Positions 54,138 to 62,718 of a stretch of 64,000 bases of DNA are shown piece after piece. How positions within the stretch are numbered: position 1 is the stretch's first letter; each line of letters starts with the position of its first letter. The notes below the pieces were generated by a model. That model was not told the DNA's origin. It did no database searches and saw nothing but the letters and a program-made list of their open reading frames with translations. The translations under genes were made by a program, and so were the position numbers. Source of the DNA: Cytobacillus oceanisediminis 2691 (lineage in GTDB: Bacteria > Bacillota > Bacilli > Bacillales > Cytobacillaceae). The stretch lies in assembly GCF_000294775.2 (NCBI RefSeq), contig NZ_CP015506.1:4687501-4751500 (forward strand), written 5' to 3'.

Positions 54138-54440
54138 ATGGCCAAAAAAGGACAAACCTTTAAAACCTATACAGAGGGGTTTAAGCGAGAAGTTGTTCGT
54201 TTGAAGTTGGAGGAGAAATGGTCTTATAAACAGCTTCGAGAACATTTTGGTATTAAAAGTGATGCCCAAATTGCAAATTGGGTTAAAAAAGTACGAAACG
54301 GAGAATCATTTGATGACCAGCGTGGGCATTGGAATAAGAAAAACTTTAATAATTTGGAAGAAGAGAATGCCTATCTGAAAGCGCAGGTGGAATACTTAAA
54401 AAAGCGCAATCCAAATCTACATGGGAAGGAATGGTCCTAA
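54138..54440 (+). CDS. IS3-family transposase OrfA
   Basis: A 100-residue protein with an HTH (YTEGFKREVVRLKLEEKWSY, then KQLREHFGIKSDAQIANWVKK) that recognises the IS ends, and a leucine-zipper-like C-terminus (NNLEEENAYLKAQVEYLKK). Slippery A-AAA-AAG at 54398-54404 in its frame allows a -1 shift into OrfB. The ATG follows TTGGAGGGG. Confidence 0.92.
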   Translation: MAKKGQTFKTYTEGFKREVVRLKLEEKWSYKQLREHFGIKSDAQIANWVKKVRNGESFDDQRGHWNKKNFNNLEEENAYLKAQVEYLKKRNPNLHGKEWS

Positions 54441-55300
54441 AAGCAGATCGATTTCAAATTATTGATAATTTAAGGGAAAAGTATCCCCTTGCGTGGCTAC
54501 TGAAAATTGGGGAAGTTTCAAAAGCAGGATATTACAAGTGGCGCAATACAAATCCTATACGAAGAATCCGTCTTGAGGAGAATATTTTAGTAAAAGAGCA
54601 TATCTTAGCCATCCACAAAATGCATCCTTACTACGGATATAAACGAATGACAAGGGCTCTTTCCCGGGAGGGAATTGTAGCTAATCATAAACGGGTCAGA
54701 AGATTAATGAGGGAATTAGGTATTCGTTCTGTCATTCGCAAGAAACGTCCATTCTATGGACGAAAAGGATCCGTTTTATTTCCCAATGTCTTAAATCGGG
54801 AGTTCTTTGCTGAAAAACCGTATGAAAAACTCGTCACAGATATTACTTACATCCGAGTTGGGGATGAGTTTGTCTATCTGTCAGCTGTTTTAGACTTATA
54901 TAACAATGAAATTGTTTCATGGCAGTTATCTGAAAGGAACGATCTTAAGTTAGTCATAGATACTATAAAACAGCTAGAAGGCAAGCAGTTCGCAAAAAAT
55001 GCTTTAATCCACTCAGATCAGGGGTTTCAATATACAACCAAAGCATACGAAAAACAAGTGAAGGAGGACCTCCAAGTTATAGGCAGCCATTCAAGAAGAG
55101 GAAACTGTCATGATAATGCTTGTATAGAGTGTTTCTTTTCTCATTTAAAGACGGAGAAAGTTTATTTAGTACGTCCCAAAACAATGGAAGAAGCTTACGT
55201 AGCAATTCAGGATTATATACATTTTTACAATCAAGACCGTTTTCAAAGTAAATTAAACGACCTTTCCCCGATAGAATATCGAGAAAAGGCCGCAGCTTAG
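54431..55300 (+). CDS. IS3-family transposase OrfB (DDE integrase)
   Basis: A 289-residue catalytic part. The DDE triad lies in LVTDITYI, LIHSDQGFQY and CIECFFSHLK (D, D, E with the usual spacing D-D about 60 and D-35-E). The zero-frame ATG lies in the end of OrfA, but the -1 frame is open from the A6G slip, so the real enzyme is probably the OrfAB fusion. No stop or frameshift damages it. Confidence 0.93.
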   Translation: MVLKADRFQIIDNLREKYPLAWLLKIGEVSKAGYYKWRNTNPIRRIRLEENILVKEHILAIHKMHPYYGYKRMTRALSREGIVANHKRVRRLMRELGIRSVIRKKRPFYGRKGSVLFPNVLNREFFAEKPYEKLVTDITYIRVGDEFVYLSAVLDLYNNEIVSWQLSERNDLKLVIDTIKQLEGKQFAKNALIHSDQGFQYTTKAYEKQVKEDLQVIGSHSRRGNCHDNACIECFFSHLKTEKVYLVRPKTMEEAYVAIQDYIHFYNQDRFQSKLNDLSPIEYREKAAA

Positions 55301-55360
55301 TATACTCTTTTTTCAATGTCTACTTGACAGGGTTATGTGCACTGAACTCTTTTTTTTATC

Positions 55361-56278
55361 TTATGCTTCCTGGATTTCCTTTTCTCCCATAAGCTGCTTT
55401 TGTTTAGATGCCGCATTTACCTGTTCATCAGCATGATAGGAAGAGCGGACAAGCGGGCCTGCTTCACAATGGCTGAATCCTTTGCTCATTGCAATGTCCT
55501 TCAGCTCCTGGAATTCTTCAGGTGAATAGTATTTCAAAACCTTAAGATGTTTCTTGGATGGCTGCAGATACTGCCCTATTGTCATAATATCAACATCATG
55601 GGCACGCAGATCATCCATTACCGCAATTATTTCCTCTTTTGTTTCGCCAAGCCCGATCATCAAGCTGGATTTTGTAGGAATATCTGGCTGCATCTCTTTT
55701 GCACGCTTTAAAAATTCAAGAGAGCGCTTATATTTTGCACGCGCTCTTACTCTTGGAGTCAGGCGCTCAACTGTTTCGATATTGTGGTTAAGAATATCAG
55801 GCCGGGCATCCATAAGCATTTTCAGGTTATCATACACACCGCCCATGTCTGAGGGCAATACTTCAATCGTAGTGAACGGGCTTTTTCTTCTGATGGCACG
55901 GACCGTTTCTGCGAAAACAGCAGCACCGCCGTCCTTTAAGTCATCTCTTGCTACAGCTGTTACCACTGCATGCTTTAAGTTCATTAGCGCTACGGAATCT
56001 GCCACGCGTTCCGGCTCCTGAAGATCCAATTCAGTTGGCAGGCCCGTTTTGACAGCACAAAAACGGCAGGCACGCGTACAAACATCCCCAAGAATCATGA
56101 ACGTGGCCGTTCTTCTTACTGCCCAGCATTCATGAATGTTCGGGCACTTAGCCTCTTCACAAACAGTATGCAGATTTTTTTCCCTCATCATTTTTTTTAG
56201 GCCAGTATAATTTTCATTTGTGTTTAACTTTATTTTCAGCCATTCAGGCTTGCGCAAGTACTCTTCTTTTTTGCTCAT
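55361..56278 (-). CDS. lipA: Lipoyl synthase
   Basis: A 305-residue radical-SAM enzyme that inserts two sulfurs into protein-bound octanoyl groups. The auxiliary cluster cysteines are C40, C45 and C51, and the radical-[11 protein letters not shown] has C67, C71, C74. The C-terminal RSSYHADEQ holds the serine of the auxiliary cluster. B. subtilis LipA has 298 residues. AAGGAG lies 6-7 bases before the ATG. Its terminator is interrupted by the IS. Confidence 0.96.
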   Translation of the reverse strand: MSKKEEYLRKPEWLKIKLNTNENYTGLKKMMREKNLHTVCEEAKCPNIHECWAVRRTATFMILGDVCTRACRFCAVKTGLPTELDLQEPERVADSVALMNLKHAVVTAVARDDLKDGGAAVFAETVRAIRRKSPFTTIEVLPSDMGGVYDNLKMLMDARPDILNHNIETVERLTPRVRARAKYKRSLEFLKRAKEMQPDIPTKSSLMIGLGETKEEIIAVMDDLRAHDVDIMTIGQYLQPSKKHLKVLKYYSPEEFQELKDIAMSKGFSHCEAGPLVRSSYHADEQVNAASKQKQLMGEKEIQEA

Positions 56279-56299
56279 TTTCCCACTCCTTAAACTGAA

Positions 56300-56415
56300 G
56301 CTAGACGGAAAGAAAGGCGCAAGCGCCTTACCCTTGGCTTGAGGCCTCGAGGGGGTAGGCGCTGGAGCCAGACAGTTATCTGACTTCAGAATTAATACAT
56401 TCTTGCCTATTAAAA
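56300..56415 (+). repeat. Dispersed hairpin repeat, short form (copy 8)
   Basis: AAAGGCGCAAGCGCCTTACCC ... GGCCTCGAGGGGGTAGGCGCTGGAGCC and CAGACAGTTATCTGACTTCAG, with a 3' extension like that of copy 4. The rest of the gap 56279-56591 shows no gene. Confidence 0.75.
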
Positions 56416-56591
56416 AAGCCAGTCATAAGCAAATTCCGACTAAGCTGATTAGGCTTCACCTGATGCCACTTTATCATAATGAATTGAAGAGGACAAGCCG
56501 AAGATTCTGGTATTACCATTAATTGATATTTATTAAATTATCCATTCCTCACAAACTAAATAAGCAGACCATAAAAGAAGGGAGGATTTCC

Positions 56592-57584
56592 GTGCGGATA
56601 TTATTTACCGCAGCTGCGGCCTTATTGTTATTTCTGATTTCCTTATGCACAGTCAGCGCCCAAGAAAATCAAGCTGATGTATATAAACAAAGAATGACCT
56701 TATATAAAAAAGTTGAAGCTGTTACGAACATCCCCTGGTATTACCTTGCGGGGATTGATCAGTATGAACGGAATGTCCGGCAGTCCAGAAGGGATATTCC
56801 CAAAGCAGAAGGCATTACAGGCATCTATTTCAAACCTGAAGAGTGGGCGGGAATATTGAACCCAGATCCATCCGATGAGAATCCTACATCCATACAATTT
56901 TTCAATGGAATAGGAATGGACGGGGACGGGGACGGAAAAGCCAGCTTGAAAAGTGATGAAGATGTTCTTCATTCCTTTGCCAAATTCCTTCTCTCCTATG
57001 GTACAGACCATGATAATTTAAAAATTGGATTGTGGAATTATTATAAACGCGATAAAGCTGTCGGCATCATTATCGGCAAAGCCCAAATTTATAAGCAGTT
57101 CGGCCGCCTTGATCTTGATGATCATACCTTCCCTGTCCCTTTGAGGAGCAATTACAGCTACAGAAATACCTGGGGTGACGCCAGAGGATGGGGCGGAAGG
57201 CGGATTCATGAAGGAACAGATATTTTCGCTGATTACGGGGTGCCCGTCCGGGCTACATCTTATGGAATAGTGGAAATGAAAGGCTGGAACAAATATGGAG
57301 GATGGAGAATCGGCATCCGTGATATTAATAATAACTATCATTACTTTGCCCATTTAAGCGGATTTGCAAAAGACCTTAAAGTTGGGCAAATCGTTGAGCC
57401 CGGGATGATGATAGGAGGGGTAGGAAGCTCCGGCTACGGGCCTCCGGGTACATCAGGTAAATTCCCTCCCCATCTCCATTATGGCATATACAAAGACAAT
57501 GGCTATACTGAGTGGTCCTATGATCCATATCCTCATTTAAGATTATGGGAAAGACAGGATCGGATAAAAGCAAGAAGAAAATAA
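56592..57584 (+). CDS. lytH: L-Ala-D-Glu endopeptidase LytH (YunA), M23 family
   Basis: A 330-residue exported protein (B. subtilis 326). A signal peptide (about 1-24, VSAQ) precedes an N-terminal domain and an M23 zinc peptidase domain (about 200-310). Zinc and catalytic residues are in RRIHEGTDIFAD, YFAHLSG and HLHYGIY. In B. subtilis LytH trims cortex peptidoglycan side chains to single L-alanine late in sporulation. The GTG at 56592 has GGGAGG 6-7 bases upstream; a longer frame to 56523 is not supported. Gene order next to lipA is conserved. Confidence 0.9.
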   Translation: MRILFTAAAALLLFLISLCTVSAQENQADVYKQRMTLYKKVEAVTNIPWYYLAGIDQYERNVRQSRRDIPKAEGITGIYFKPEEWAGILNPDPSDENPTSIQFFNGIGMDGDGDGKASLKSDEDVLHSFAKFLLSYGTDHDNLKIGLWNYYKRDKAVGIIIGKAQIYKQFGRLDLDDHTFPVPLRSNYSYRNTWGDARGWGGRRIHEGTDIFADYGVPVRATSYGIVEMKGWNKYGGWRIGIRDINNNYHYFAHLSGFAKDLKVGQIVEPGMMIGGVGSSGYGPPGTSGKFPPHLHYGIYKDNGYTEWSYDPYPHLRLWERQDRIKARRK

Positions 57585-57591
57585 ACATAAA

Positions 57592-57625
57592 TAAAGGGCT
57601 GCCTATTTAACCAGGCAGTCCTTCA
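57592..57625. terminator. Bidirectional terminator between lytH and metS
   Basis: AAGGGCTGCCT / AGGCAGTCCTT stem with A/T flanks. Confidence 0.83.
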
Positions 57626-57632
57626 TTATTTA

Positions 57633-57740
57633 TTATTTAGCTTTTTTTGCTTTAGATACGGCATTCATGATACTTGCTGCCAGACCGCCCCAGATAATGA
57701 GCATCCCAACCACCATCATTGTAATTGCGCCACCAGACAT
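57633..57740 (-). CDS. metS: MetS-family small subunit of amino-acid importer
   Basis: A 35-residue single-helix membrane protein starting MSGGAITMMVVGM and ending in a basic KAKKAK. This is the pattern of MetS, the small partner of MetP in methionine/alanine import of Corynebacterium. Its ATG overlaps the metP stop by one base (TAATG), so they are translationally coupled. AAGGAGG lies 10 bases upstream, inside metP. Confidence 0.82.
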   Translation of the reverse strand: MSGGAITMMVVGMLIIWGGLAASIMNAVSKAKKAK

Positions 57741-59257
57741 TATTGAGATACCTCCTTATCATTTGGGATCGTAAGCTTAGTCTGTGTTTCGTTCTTTTTA
57801 ATTGCCATAAACACAAAGCCTAAGATAATGGCTCCAATTGCTACTCCCCATCCTGAATAGAGCAGGAAGCTTGTAGGATATCCTTCATAATTATCTTTAA
57901 CATTCGTAATAATGTTTTGAATCATCATATAACCAAGCACGATTGGTGTAATTCCAATTAAACACACTTTCCACCATGCCCCAAGTTTTATATCGGAAAC
58001 AGCATCTGCATGGTTTTGAAGATTTTTCAATTCTTTTAAAACCCATCCAACAATTACAACCTGGACAAGTCCTGCCAGAGCAACTCCAAACTGGTTAATG
58101 AAGTAATCCGCTGCATCAAGGAAGTATAAACCGCCCTGTGTAGCAAAAAGGATGGAAATAACAGCAGATAAACCGCCGCCAACAAGAACAGCTTTATTAC
58201 GTGATACATTAAACTTATCCTGTACTCCGGCAACAAATGTTTCAACAATTGAAATTAGCGAAGTTAAGCCCGCCAGTGTTAAACAGATAAAGAAGAAAGA
58301 CCCGAATAACCCATTTAAAGCAGGGAATTCGTTAATGATTTGCGGGAATACCACGAATGCTAATCCTACACCGGATGATACAACTTCATTAATACCCACA
58401 CCCTGCTGTGCAGCCATGAATCCTAATGCGGCAAAAACTCCGATCCCTGCAAGAAGTTCAAATCCAGAGTTTGCAAAACCTGTAATGAAAGCACTATTTG
58501 TCAGATCCGTTTTCTTAGGAAGGTAGCTTGAATATGTTACCATGATGGCAAATCCAATTGATAAACTAAAGAAGATCTGGCCATATGCCGCAACCCAAAC
58601 TTTAGGTTCTGCAATCATCTCCCAGTTCGGCTTAAAGAATGCATCCAAGCCGGCGATAGCTCCATCAAGTGTCAATGCGCGAACAACAATAATTAAAAAT
58701 AAAACTACAAGGACAGGAATAAAGATTTTGTTCGCGATTTCAATACCTTTTTTAATTCCCTTGAACAGGATGCCAAGTGTTACTGCCCAAACAATAACTA
58801 ACGGAATGAAAACTCCTGGGACAATCCCGCCTATATCTCCTGGCGTTTCAGAAAGCTTCAAATATTCTCCAAAGAGGAATCCGTTTGGATCGTCACCCCA
58901 TTTGAGATTAAACGAGAAGCCTGCGAAAGACATTGCCCATGCGATAATAACCGCATAATATGTTGAAATGACAAATGAGATGGCTACCTGCCACCAGCCT
59001 AACCATTCGTATTTTTTACTTAATCTAGCATAAGACAGTGGTGCTGAACCCCGATACTTATGGCCAATTGTAAATTCCATAATCAGAAGCGGTATACCTG
59101 CTGTCAGCAGAGCAAATAAATACGGAAAAAAGAATGCTCCCCCTCCATTTTCATATGCAACTGCAGGGAAACGCCAAATGTTTCCTAGACCAATTGCAGA
59201 ACCCACCGCTGCCAATATAAAGCCAGCTCTGGATCCCCACTGCGGACGATTATCCAT
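57740..59257 (-). CDS. metP: Na+-dependent amino-acid importer of the NSS family (MetP-like)
   Basis: A 505-residue protein with 12 membrane helices of the neurotransmitter:sodium symporter family. Signatures include WGSRAGFILAAVGSAIGLGNIWRFP at 6-30 (Na+ and substrate site) and GPMxFF-like regions later. The coupled small gene metS indicates the MetPS type, importing methionine and alanine. It may also be a YocR/YhdH relative. GGGGGTAG lies before the ATG. Confidence 0.88.
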   Translation of the reverse strand: MDNRPQWGSRAGFILAAVGSAIGLGNIWRFPAVAYENGGGAFFFPYLFALLTAGIPLLIMEFTIGHKYRGSAPLSYARLSKKYEWLGWWQVAISFVISTYYAVIIAWAMSFAGFSFNLKWGDDPNGFLFGEYLKLSETPGDIGGIVPGVFIPLVIVWAVTLGILFKGIKKGIEIANKIFIPVLVVLFLIIVVRALTLDGAIAGLDAFFKPNWEMIAEPKVWVAAYGQIFFSLSIGFAIMVTYSSYLPKKTDLTNSAFITGFANSGFELLAGIGVFAALGFMAAQQGVGINEVVSSGVGLAFVVFPQIINEFPALNGLFGSFFFICLTLAGLTSLISIVETFVAGVQDKFNVSRNKAVLVGGGLSAVISILFATQGGLYFLDAADYFINQFGVALAGLVQVVIVGWVLKELKNLQNHADAVSDIKLGAWWKVCLIGITPIVLGYMMIQNIITNVKDNYEGYPTSFLLYSGWGVAIGAIILGFVFMAIKKNETQTKLTIPNDKEVSQ

Positions 59258-59634
59258 AGTAATTACTACCCCCTGTAAATATTCCCAATTAAAAAGAACA
59301 ATGGGAACTTTTTATATTTTCAGATAATTAAATCTAACTAAAGCCTAGTATAGCTAGTTTTTGATAATCTGTCAAAACATTATTTTCCTAATAGTATTAT
59401 TTTTCGAAATAATTTATTTTAGTACATTGCCAGAGTAAAGCACATAACCAAATTAGTATACTCGTATTTTAATTATCATTAGAATTCAACTCGGCCAGGA
59501 GTTATTCCACCAAAGCTGATCAATATATTCTTTGTCCTCACCCCCTTAGTAAAATTTATTCTTAAAAGCTAAAAACTTTCATTTTTTATTCAGAAAATTC
59601 AAAATAAAATTGGTAAGATGCCAAAATTAACCTT
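59258..59634. other. Divergent intergenic region, metP to ysnF-like
   Basis: About 375 AT-rich bases with no gene. I looked for an S-box or other riboswitch ahead of metP and saw none. Confidence 0.5.
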
Positions 59635-59659
59635 GTTTGCTCTTCCAAGACCCGGGAAT
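59635..59659 (+). promoter_or_regulatory. Sigma-B-like general stress promoter
   Basis: GTTTGC (59635-59640), a 13-base spacer and GGGAAT (59654-59659) resemble the sigma-B consensus GTTTAA/GGGTAT. It lies 63 bases before the start of a stress-protein gene. Confidence 0.5.
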
Positions 59660-59722
59660 ATAACCAATGTGCTTAACCATTACCAAATATAGCATAAAGC
59701 ACTGCAAAGGAGGTTTTTACAA

Positions 59723-60607
59723 ATGGATGCCAATATTATCGGAGTTTATAATTCACAAAGGGAAGTAGTAAATGCCATTCAAGAACTGCAGAATGACGGA
59801 TACCCTGTTCAGGATCTATCCATCATTGGGCAGACAGAACACCTGGATACGTCTCTTGAAGATAAAACCGGTGTTCATACAGAGACCTTCGAGACTAAAG
59901 ATAGAGACAGCAGCGAGAGCGCGGGATTCTTAAATAGTCTGGCATCATGGTTTGATGATGATCGCATGAGCAGCGACTCTGCAGGTGAAAAGTTCAGGGA
60001 ACTGGGCATGTCAGATGATGAAGCACGCAAGTATGAAACTTATGTAAACGAGGGAAAAATCATTTTATACAGCGATAGAATGGATACTGCAACAGGCTTT
60101 ACCAATGCCGGAACTGCTGAAGCCAATGTGGACAGCACTTACAATGGGGGATATAGCCAGCAGAGAAATCCCGCTGAAGAAGATGAACAATCATTAAAAC
60201 TTCGGGAAGAACAGCTGGATGTGTCAAAAGAACGTGTTCAAGCCGGAGAAGTTGAAATCCATAAAGATGTTGTGGAAGAACAAAAAGCAATTAATGTACC
60301 GGTAGAGCACGAAGAAGTGTATGTAGAAAGAAGAAAAGTGGATGATCCAACTGGCGCAAGCACCTCACCTATATCAGCAGATGAGAAAACAATCAGGATC
60401 CCAATTACAGAAGAGCGTGTAGAAGTCTCCAAAAGGCCTGTTGTCACCGAAGAAATTGTCGTAGGCAAACGGGAAGTACAGGAAACGCAGCAGGTTAAAG
60501 AAAACCTCAAGAAAGAAGAAGTGCATCTTGAAGGCGGCCATGAATATGTTACTGACGATGAAGACTTAAATCGTTCTCTTAATAGAAGAAATAATGACAA
60601 CCTATAA
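59723..60607 (+). CDS. YsnF-like general stress protein (YflT/GS17M + DUF2382)
   Basis: A 294-residue hydrophilic protein. The N-terminus (about 1-115) is a general-stress-protein-17M-like domain (IIGVYNSQREVVNAIQELQN). After an acidic linker a DUF2382 domain (about 155-280) shows the repeated pattern LREEQLDVSKERVQAGEVEI and VPVEHEEVYVERRKV. B. subtilis ysnF (273 aa) is sigma-B controlled. The function of DUF2382 is unknown. AAAGGAGG lies 7-8 bases before the ATG. Confidence 0.85.
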   Translation: MDANIIGVYNSQREVVNAIQELQNDGYPVQDLSIIGQTEHLDTSLEDKTGVHTETFETKDRDSSESAGFLNSLASWFDDDRMSSDSAGEKFRELGMSDDEARKYETYVNEGKIILYSDRMDTATGFTNAGTAEANVDSTYNGGYSQQRNPAEEDEQSLKLREEQLDVSKERVQAGEVEIHKDVVEEQKAINVPVEHEEVYVERRKVDDPTGASTSPISADEKTIRIPITEERVEVSKRPVVTEEIVVGKREVQETQQVKENLKKEEVHLEGGHEYVTDDEDLNRSLNRRNNDNL

Positions 60608-60609
60608 TT

Positions 60610-60638
60610 AAAAAGGTCCCTTCCGGGGGACCTCTTTA
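60610..60638 (+). terminator. Terminator of the ysnF-like gene
   Basis: AAAGGTCCC / GGGACCTCTTT stem. Confidence 0.78.
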
Positions 60639-60655
60639 ATATGATGGATGAACAC

Positions 60656-60688
60656 CAAAAGGCTTTCTCAAAGAGAAAGCCTTTTTCT
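60656..60688. terminator. Second terminator, for the converging lysW gene
   Basis: AAAAGGCTTTCTC / GAGAAAGCCTTTT perfect stem with T-tract both ways. Confidence 0.87.
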
Positions 60689-60696
60689 ATAGGTTT

Positions 60697-62274
60697 TTAA
60701 CTAGCCTTATTTTCCTGCCAGGCTTCTTTTTTACCACGGCCAAGGAAAGCAAATGCCGCAACAAGAACAGCCACTGTGAGTAATGCGATAGCAGTGCTGC
60801 CAGTAAACCCGATGATTAAATAACCAACAGCTGCGATACCCGCTGAAATCAAGGCGTATGGAAGCTGCGTCATCACATGGTCTATATGGTTACACCCTGC
60901 TCCAGTTGAGGAAAGAATCGTTGTATCGGAAATAGGTGAACAATGATCCCCGAAAACCGCTCCGGCAAGGACAGCTGACATAGCCGGCAATAACAGCGCG
61001 ATATCTGTTGCAGCAGCAATGTCTCCAGCAATCGGAAGCAGGATACCGAAAGATCCCCATGAGGTTCCAGTACTGAATGCCATAATTCCCGCGATGAGGA
61101 AAAGTAAAAGCGGAAGCCATGAAGTGCTCATATTGGAACTTTCCACAATACCTGCCAAATACTTTCCAGTTTCCAGACGGCCGATCAGATCAACAATCGC
61201 CCAGGCAAACAGCAAGATATAAACAGCTGGAAGCATGGATTTTATGCCTTCCCATACCCCTTTGCCAAAAACATTTGCGTTAACACCTTTCAAAACAAAG
61301 GCCTGACGGAAGAATAATCCCATTGAAACCACTAGACCTACGAGGCCGCCAAGGATAAGTGACTTCGATACATCTGTGTTTTCAAAAATTTGCAGGATCG
61401 TCGCATTTCCTTCAACCGCCTGCGACCCCGTCCAAAGCATCGCACCAACTGTACCAATGACAAGGGCAATAATCGGCCACACAAGATCTCCGACTGATCC
61501 TTTTGAACTTGTTGGAAGGTCGTCTTTAAGCTCACCAGGTGCAGGCTTCTCAGGATCCATTACAAGTCCCTCTTCAACTGCCCGCTTCTCATGTACCCTC
61601 ATTGGCCCAATTTCGATCCCCCTTATTGCAACAATAAACACAATAGCGAGTGTAGCCCATACATAAAGATTCATTGGAATCATTTGAATAAATGCCGAGA
61701 AAGCTGAATACTCGCTAACATTATGGGCAGCAAGGATAGTTCCAATCAGCGCAATGATGTATGCTCCCCAGCTTGATACTGGTGAAACCACACAAACAGG
61801 TGCTGAAGTCGAATCAATCAAATAGGCAAGTTTCGCACGGGAAACGCGCTGCCTGTCAGTAATCGGACGTGAAATCTGTCCGACTGCCAGAGCATTGAAA
61901 TAGTCGTCAATGAATATGATAATACCTAAAACAGCTCCGACAATCTGTGCGCCTGCTCGGGTCTTGACCCGCTTCATCGCCCATTCTCCAAATGCGCGGC
62001 TTCCGCCTGAAATAGATATAAATGCAGTAATAACTCCTAATACAAGCAAGAATAGAATAATATATACATTCCAGGTGTTCAGCTCTCCGTCTGAAACAAA
62101 AATTCCCTTTACAGCATCCCAAATGATGCTGAATGTTTCTGTGATGCTAAATTCAGCCAGCAATAGTGCGGCTGTTACGATTCCCACTCCCAATGACAGC
62201 AATACACGCCTGGTCAGGATAACCATGGCGATTGCTACCAAAGGCGGAAGCAGGGAGAAAATCGTGTTTGCCAT
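60697..62274 (-). CDS. NhaC-family transporter, probable lysine importer LysW
   Basis: A 525-residue protein with about 12 membrane helices of the NhaC Na+/H+ antiporter family (FIDDYFNALAVGQ, STGTSWGSFGILLPIA and FGDHCSPISDTTILSSTGAGCNH-type segments). By sequence alone it would be a Na+/H+ antiporter, but the upstream lysine riboswitch indicates lysine transport, as proposed for LysW in related bacteria. Start ATG 62274 has GGAGGA 6-7 bases upstream; the longer frame to 62379 is in the leader. Confidence 0.85.
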   Translation of the reverse strand: MANTIFSLLPPLVAIAMVILTRRVLLSLGVGIVTAALLLAEFSITETFSIIWDAVKGIFVSDGELNTWNVYIILFLLVLGVITAFISISGGSRAFGEWAMKRVKTRAGAQIVGAVLGIIIFIDDYFNALAVGQISRPITDRQRVSRAKLAYLIDSTSAPVCVVSPVSSWGAYIIALIGTILAAHNVSEYSAFSAFIQMIPMNLYVWATLAIVFIVAIRGIEIGPMRVHEKRAVEEGLVMDPEKPAPGELKDDLPTSSKGSVGDLVWPIIALVIGTVGAMLWTGSQAVEGNATILQIFENTDVSKSLILGGLVGLVVSMGLFFRQAFVLKGVNANVFGKGVWEGIKSMLPAVYILLFAWAIVDLIGRLETGKYLAGIVESSNMSTSWLPLLLFLIAGIMAFSTGTSWGSFGILLPIAGDIAAATDIALLLPAMSAVLAGAVFGDHCSPISDTTILSSTGAGCNHIDHVMTQLPYALISAGIAAVGYLIIGFTGSTAIALLTVAVLVAAFAFLGRGKKEAWQENKAS

Positions 62275-62299
62275 TACTTGTCCTCCTCTGAAATTTGAT

Positions 62300-62345
62300 T
62301 GGTGTCCAGCTACAGGCGCCGATAAGCGGGCGCCTTCCGCTTTTC
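62300..62345 (-). repeat. Dispersed hairpin repeat, remnant in reverse orientation (copy 9)
   Basis: On the minus strand AAAAGCGGAAGGCGCCCGCTTA and GGCGCCTGTAGCTGGACA. Located in the lysW leader between the riboswitch terminator and the ribosome site. It is the only copy in reverse orientation. Confidence 0.65.
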
Positions 62346-62382
62346 GCAGGGGAAACAACAAGGATGATGACAGAGTCAAAAT

Positions 62383-62424
62383 AAAAAAAGAGTAACGATA
62401 GAGAAAAATCTATCATTACTCTTT
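62383..62424 (-). terminator. Intrinsic terminator of the lysine riboswitch
   Basis: On the minus strand AGAGTAATGATAGA / TCTATCGTTACTCT (one G-T pair) is followed by TTTTTTTATTTT. The 5' arm can also pair with upstream ATTACT, giving an antiterminator. Confidence 0.85.
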
Positions 62425-62449
62425 TGAAGTAATTAGTTTCTCCATCACG

Positions 62450-62655
62450 ATCTGTAGCTCCCCATTATGAAGGCTTTGACAAAGTATATTCATACTTTCC
62501 CCTCATAATGACAGTGTTACTCCTATTCGAAGTAACCCCAGCAAGATTAGTTCTGACTCACTAATCATGCTTCGGCAACATTCCCTTTCGGCTGCGGTCT
62601 TAGTTGTCATCCTCACACAGCGTACTCTTGAATCTTGCACCTCTACCCCATCGGA
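62450..62655 (-). ncRNA. Lysine riboswitch (L box)
   Basis: On the minus strand the conserved L-box elements occur in order: GGTAGAGGTGCAAG, TCAAGAGTA, CAGCCGAAAGGG, TTGCCGAAGC, TGCTGGGGT, CTGTCATTATGAG and GGGGAGCTAC closing P1. A terminator follows 27 bases later. Bound lysine should favour termination and switch the transporter off. Confidence 0.93.
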
Positions 62656-62718
62656 TATGATAAGGTTTTTATGAAATTATATTGAAATTTTATCAAAATA
62701 CTAATCTATTTGCAAGTG

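Larger units (their letters stand above)
54064..55332 (+). mobile_element. IS3-family insertion sequence, about 1269 bp
   Basis: The ends are imperfect 28-bp inverted repeats (23 matches): left CCCCTTCAGGTAGACAG..., right (reverse) CCCTGTCAAGTAGACA..., both ending in AAAAAAGAG. A TTAT duplication flanks it (54060-54063 and 55333-55336). It has two overlapping transposase frames. Both frames are intact, so the element may be active. The exact ends are inferred from symmetry and could be a few bases off. Confidence 0.85.

Noticed and set aside
59258-59420. S-box riboswitch ahead of metP
   Set aside because: No conserved SAM-riboswitch segments are visible on the minus strand.
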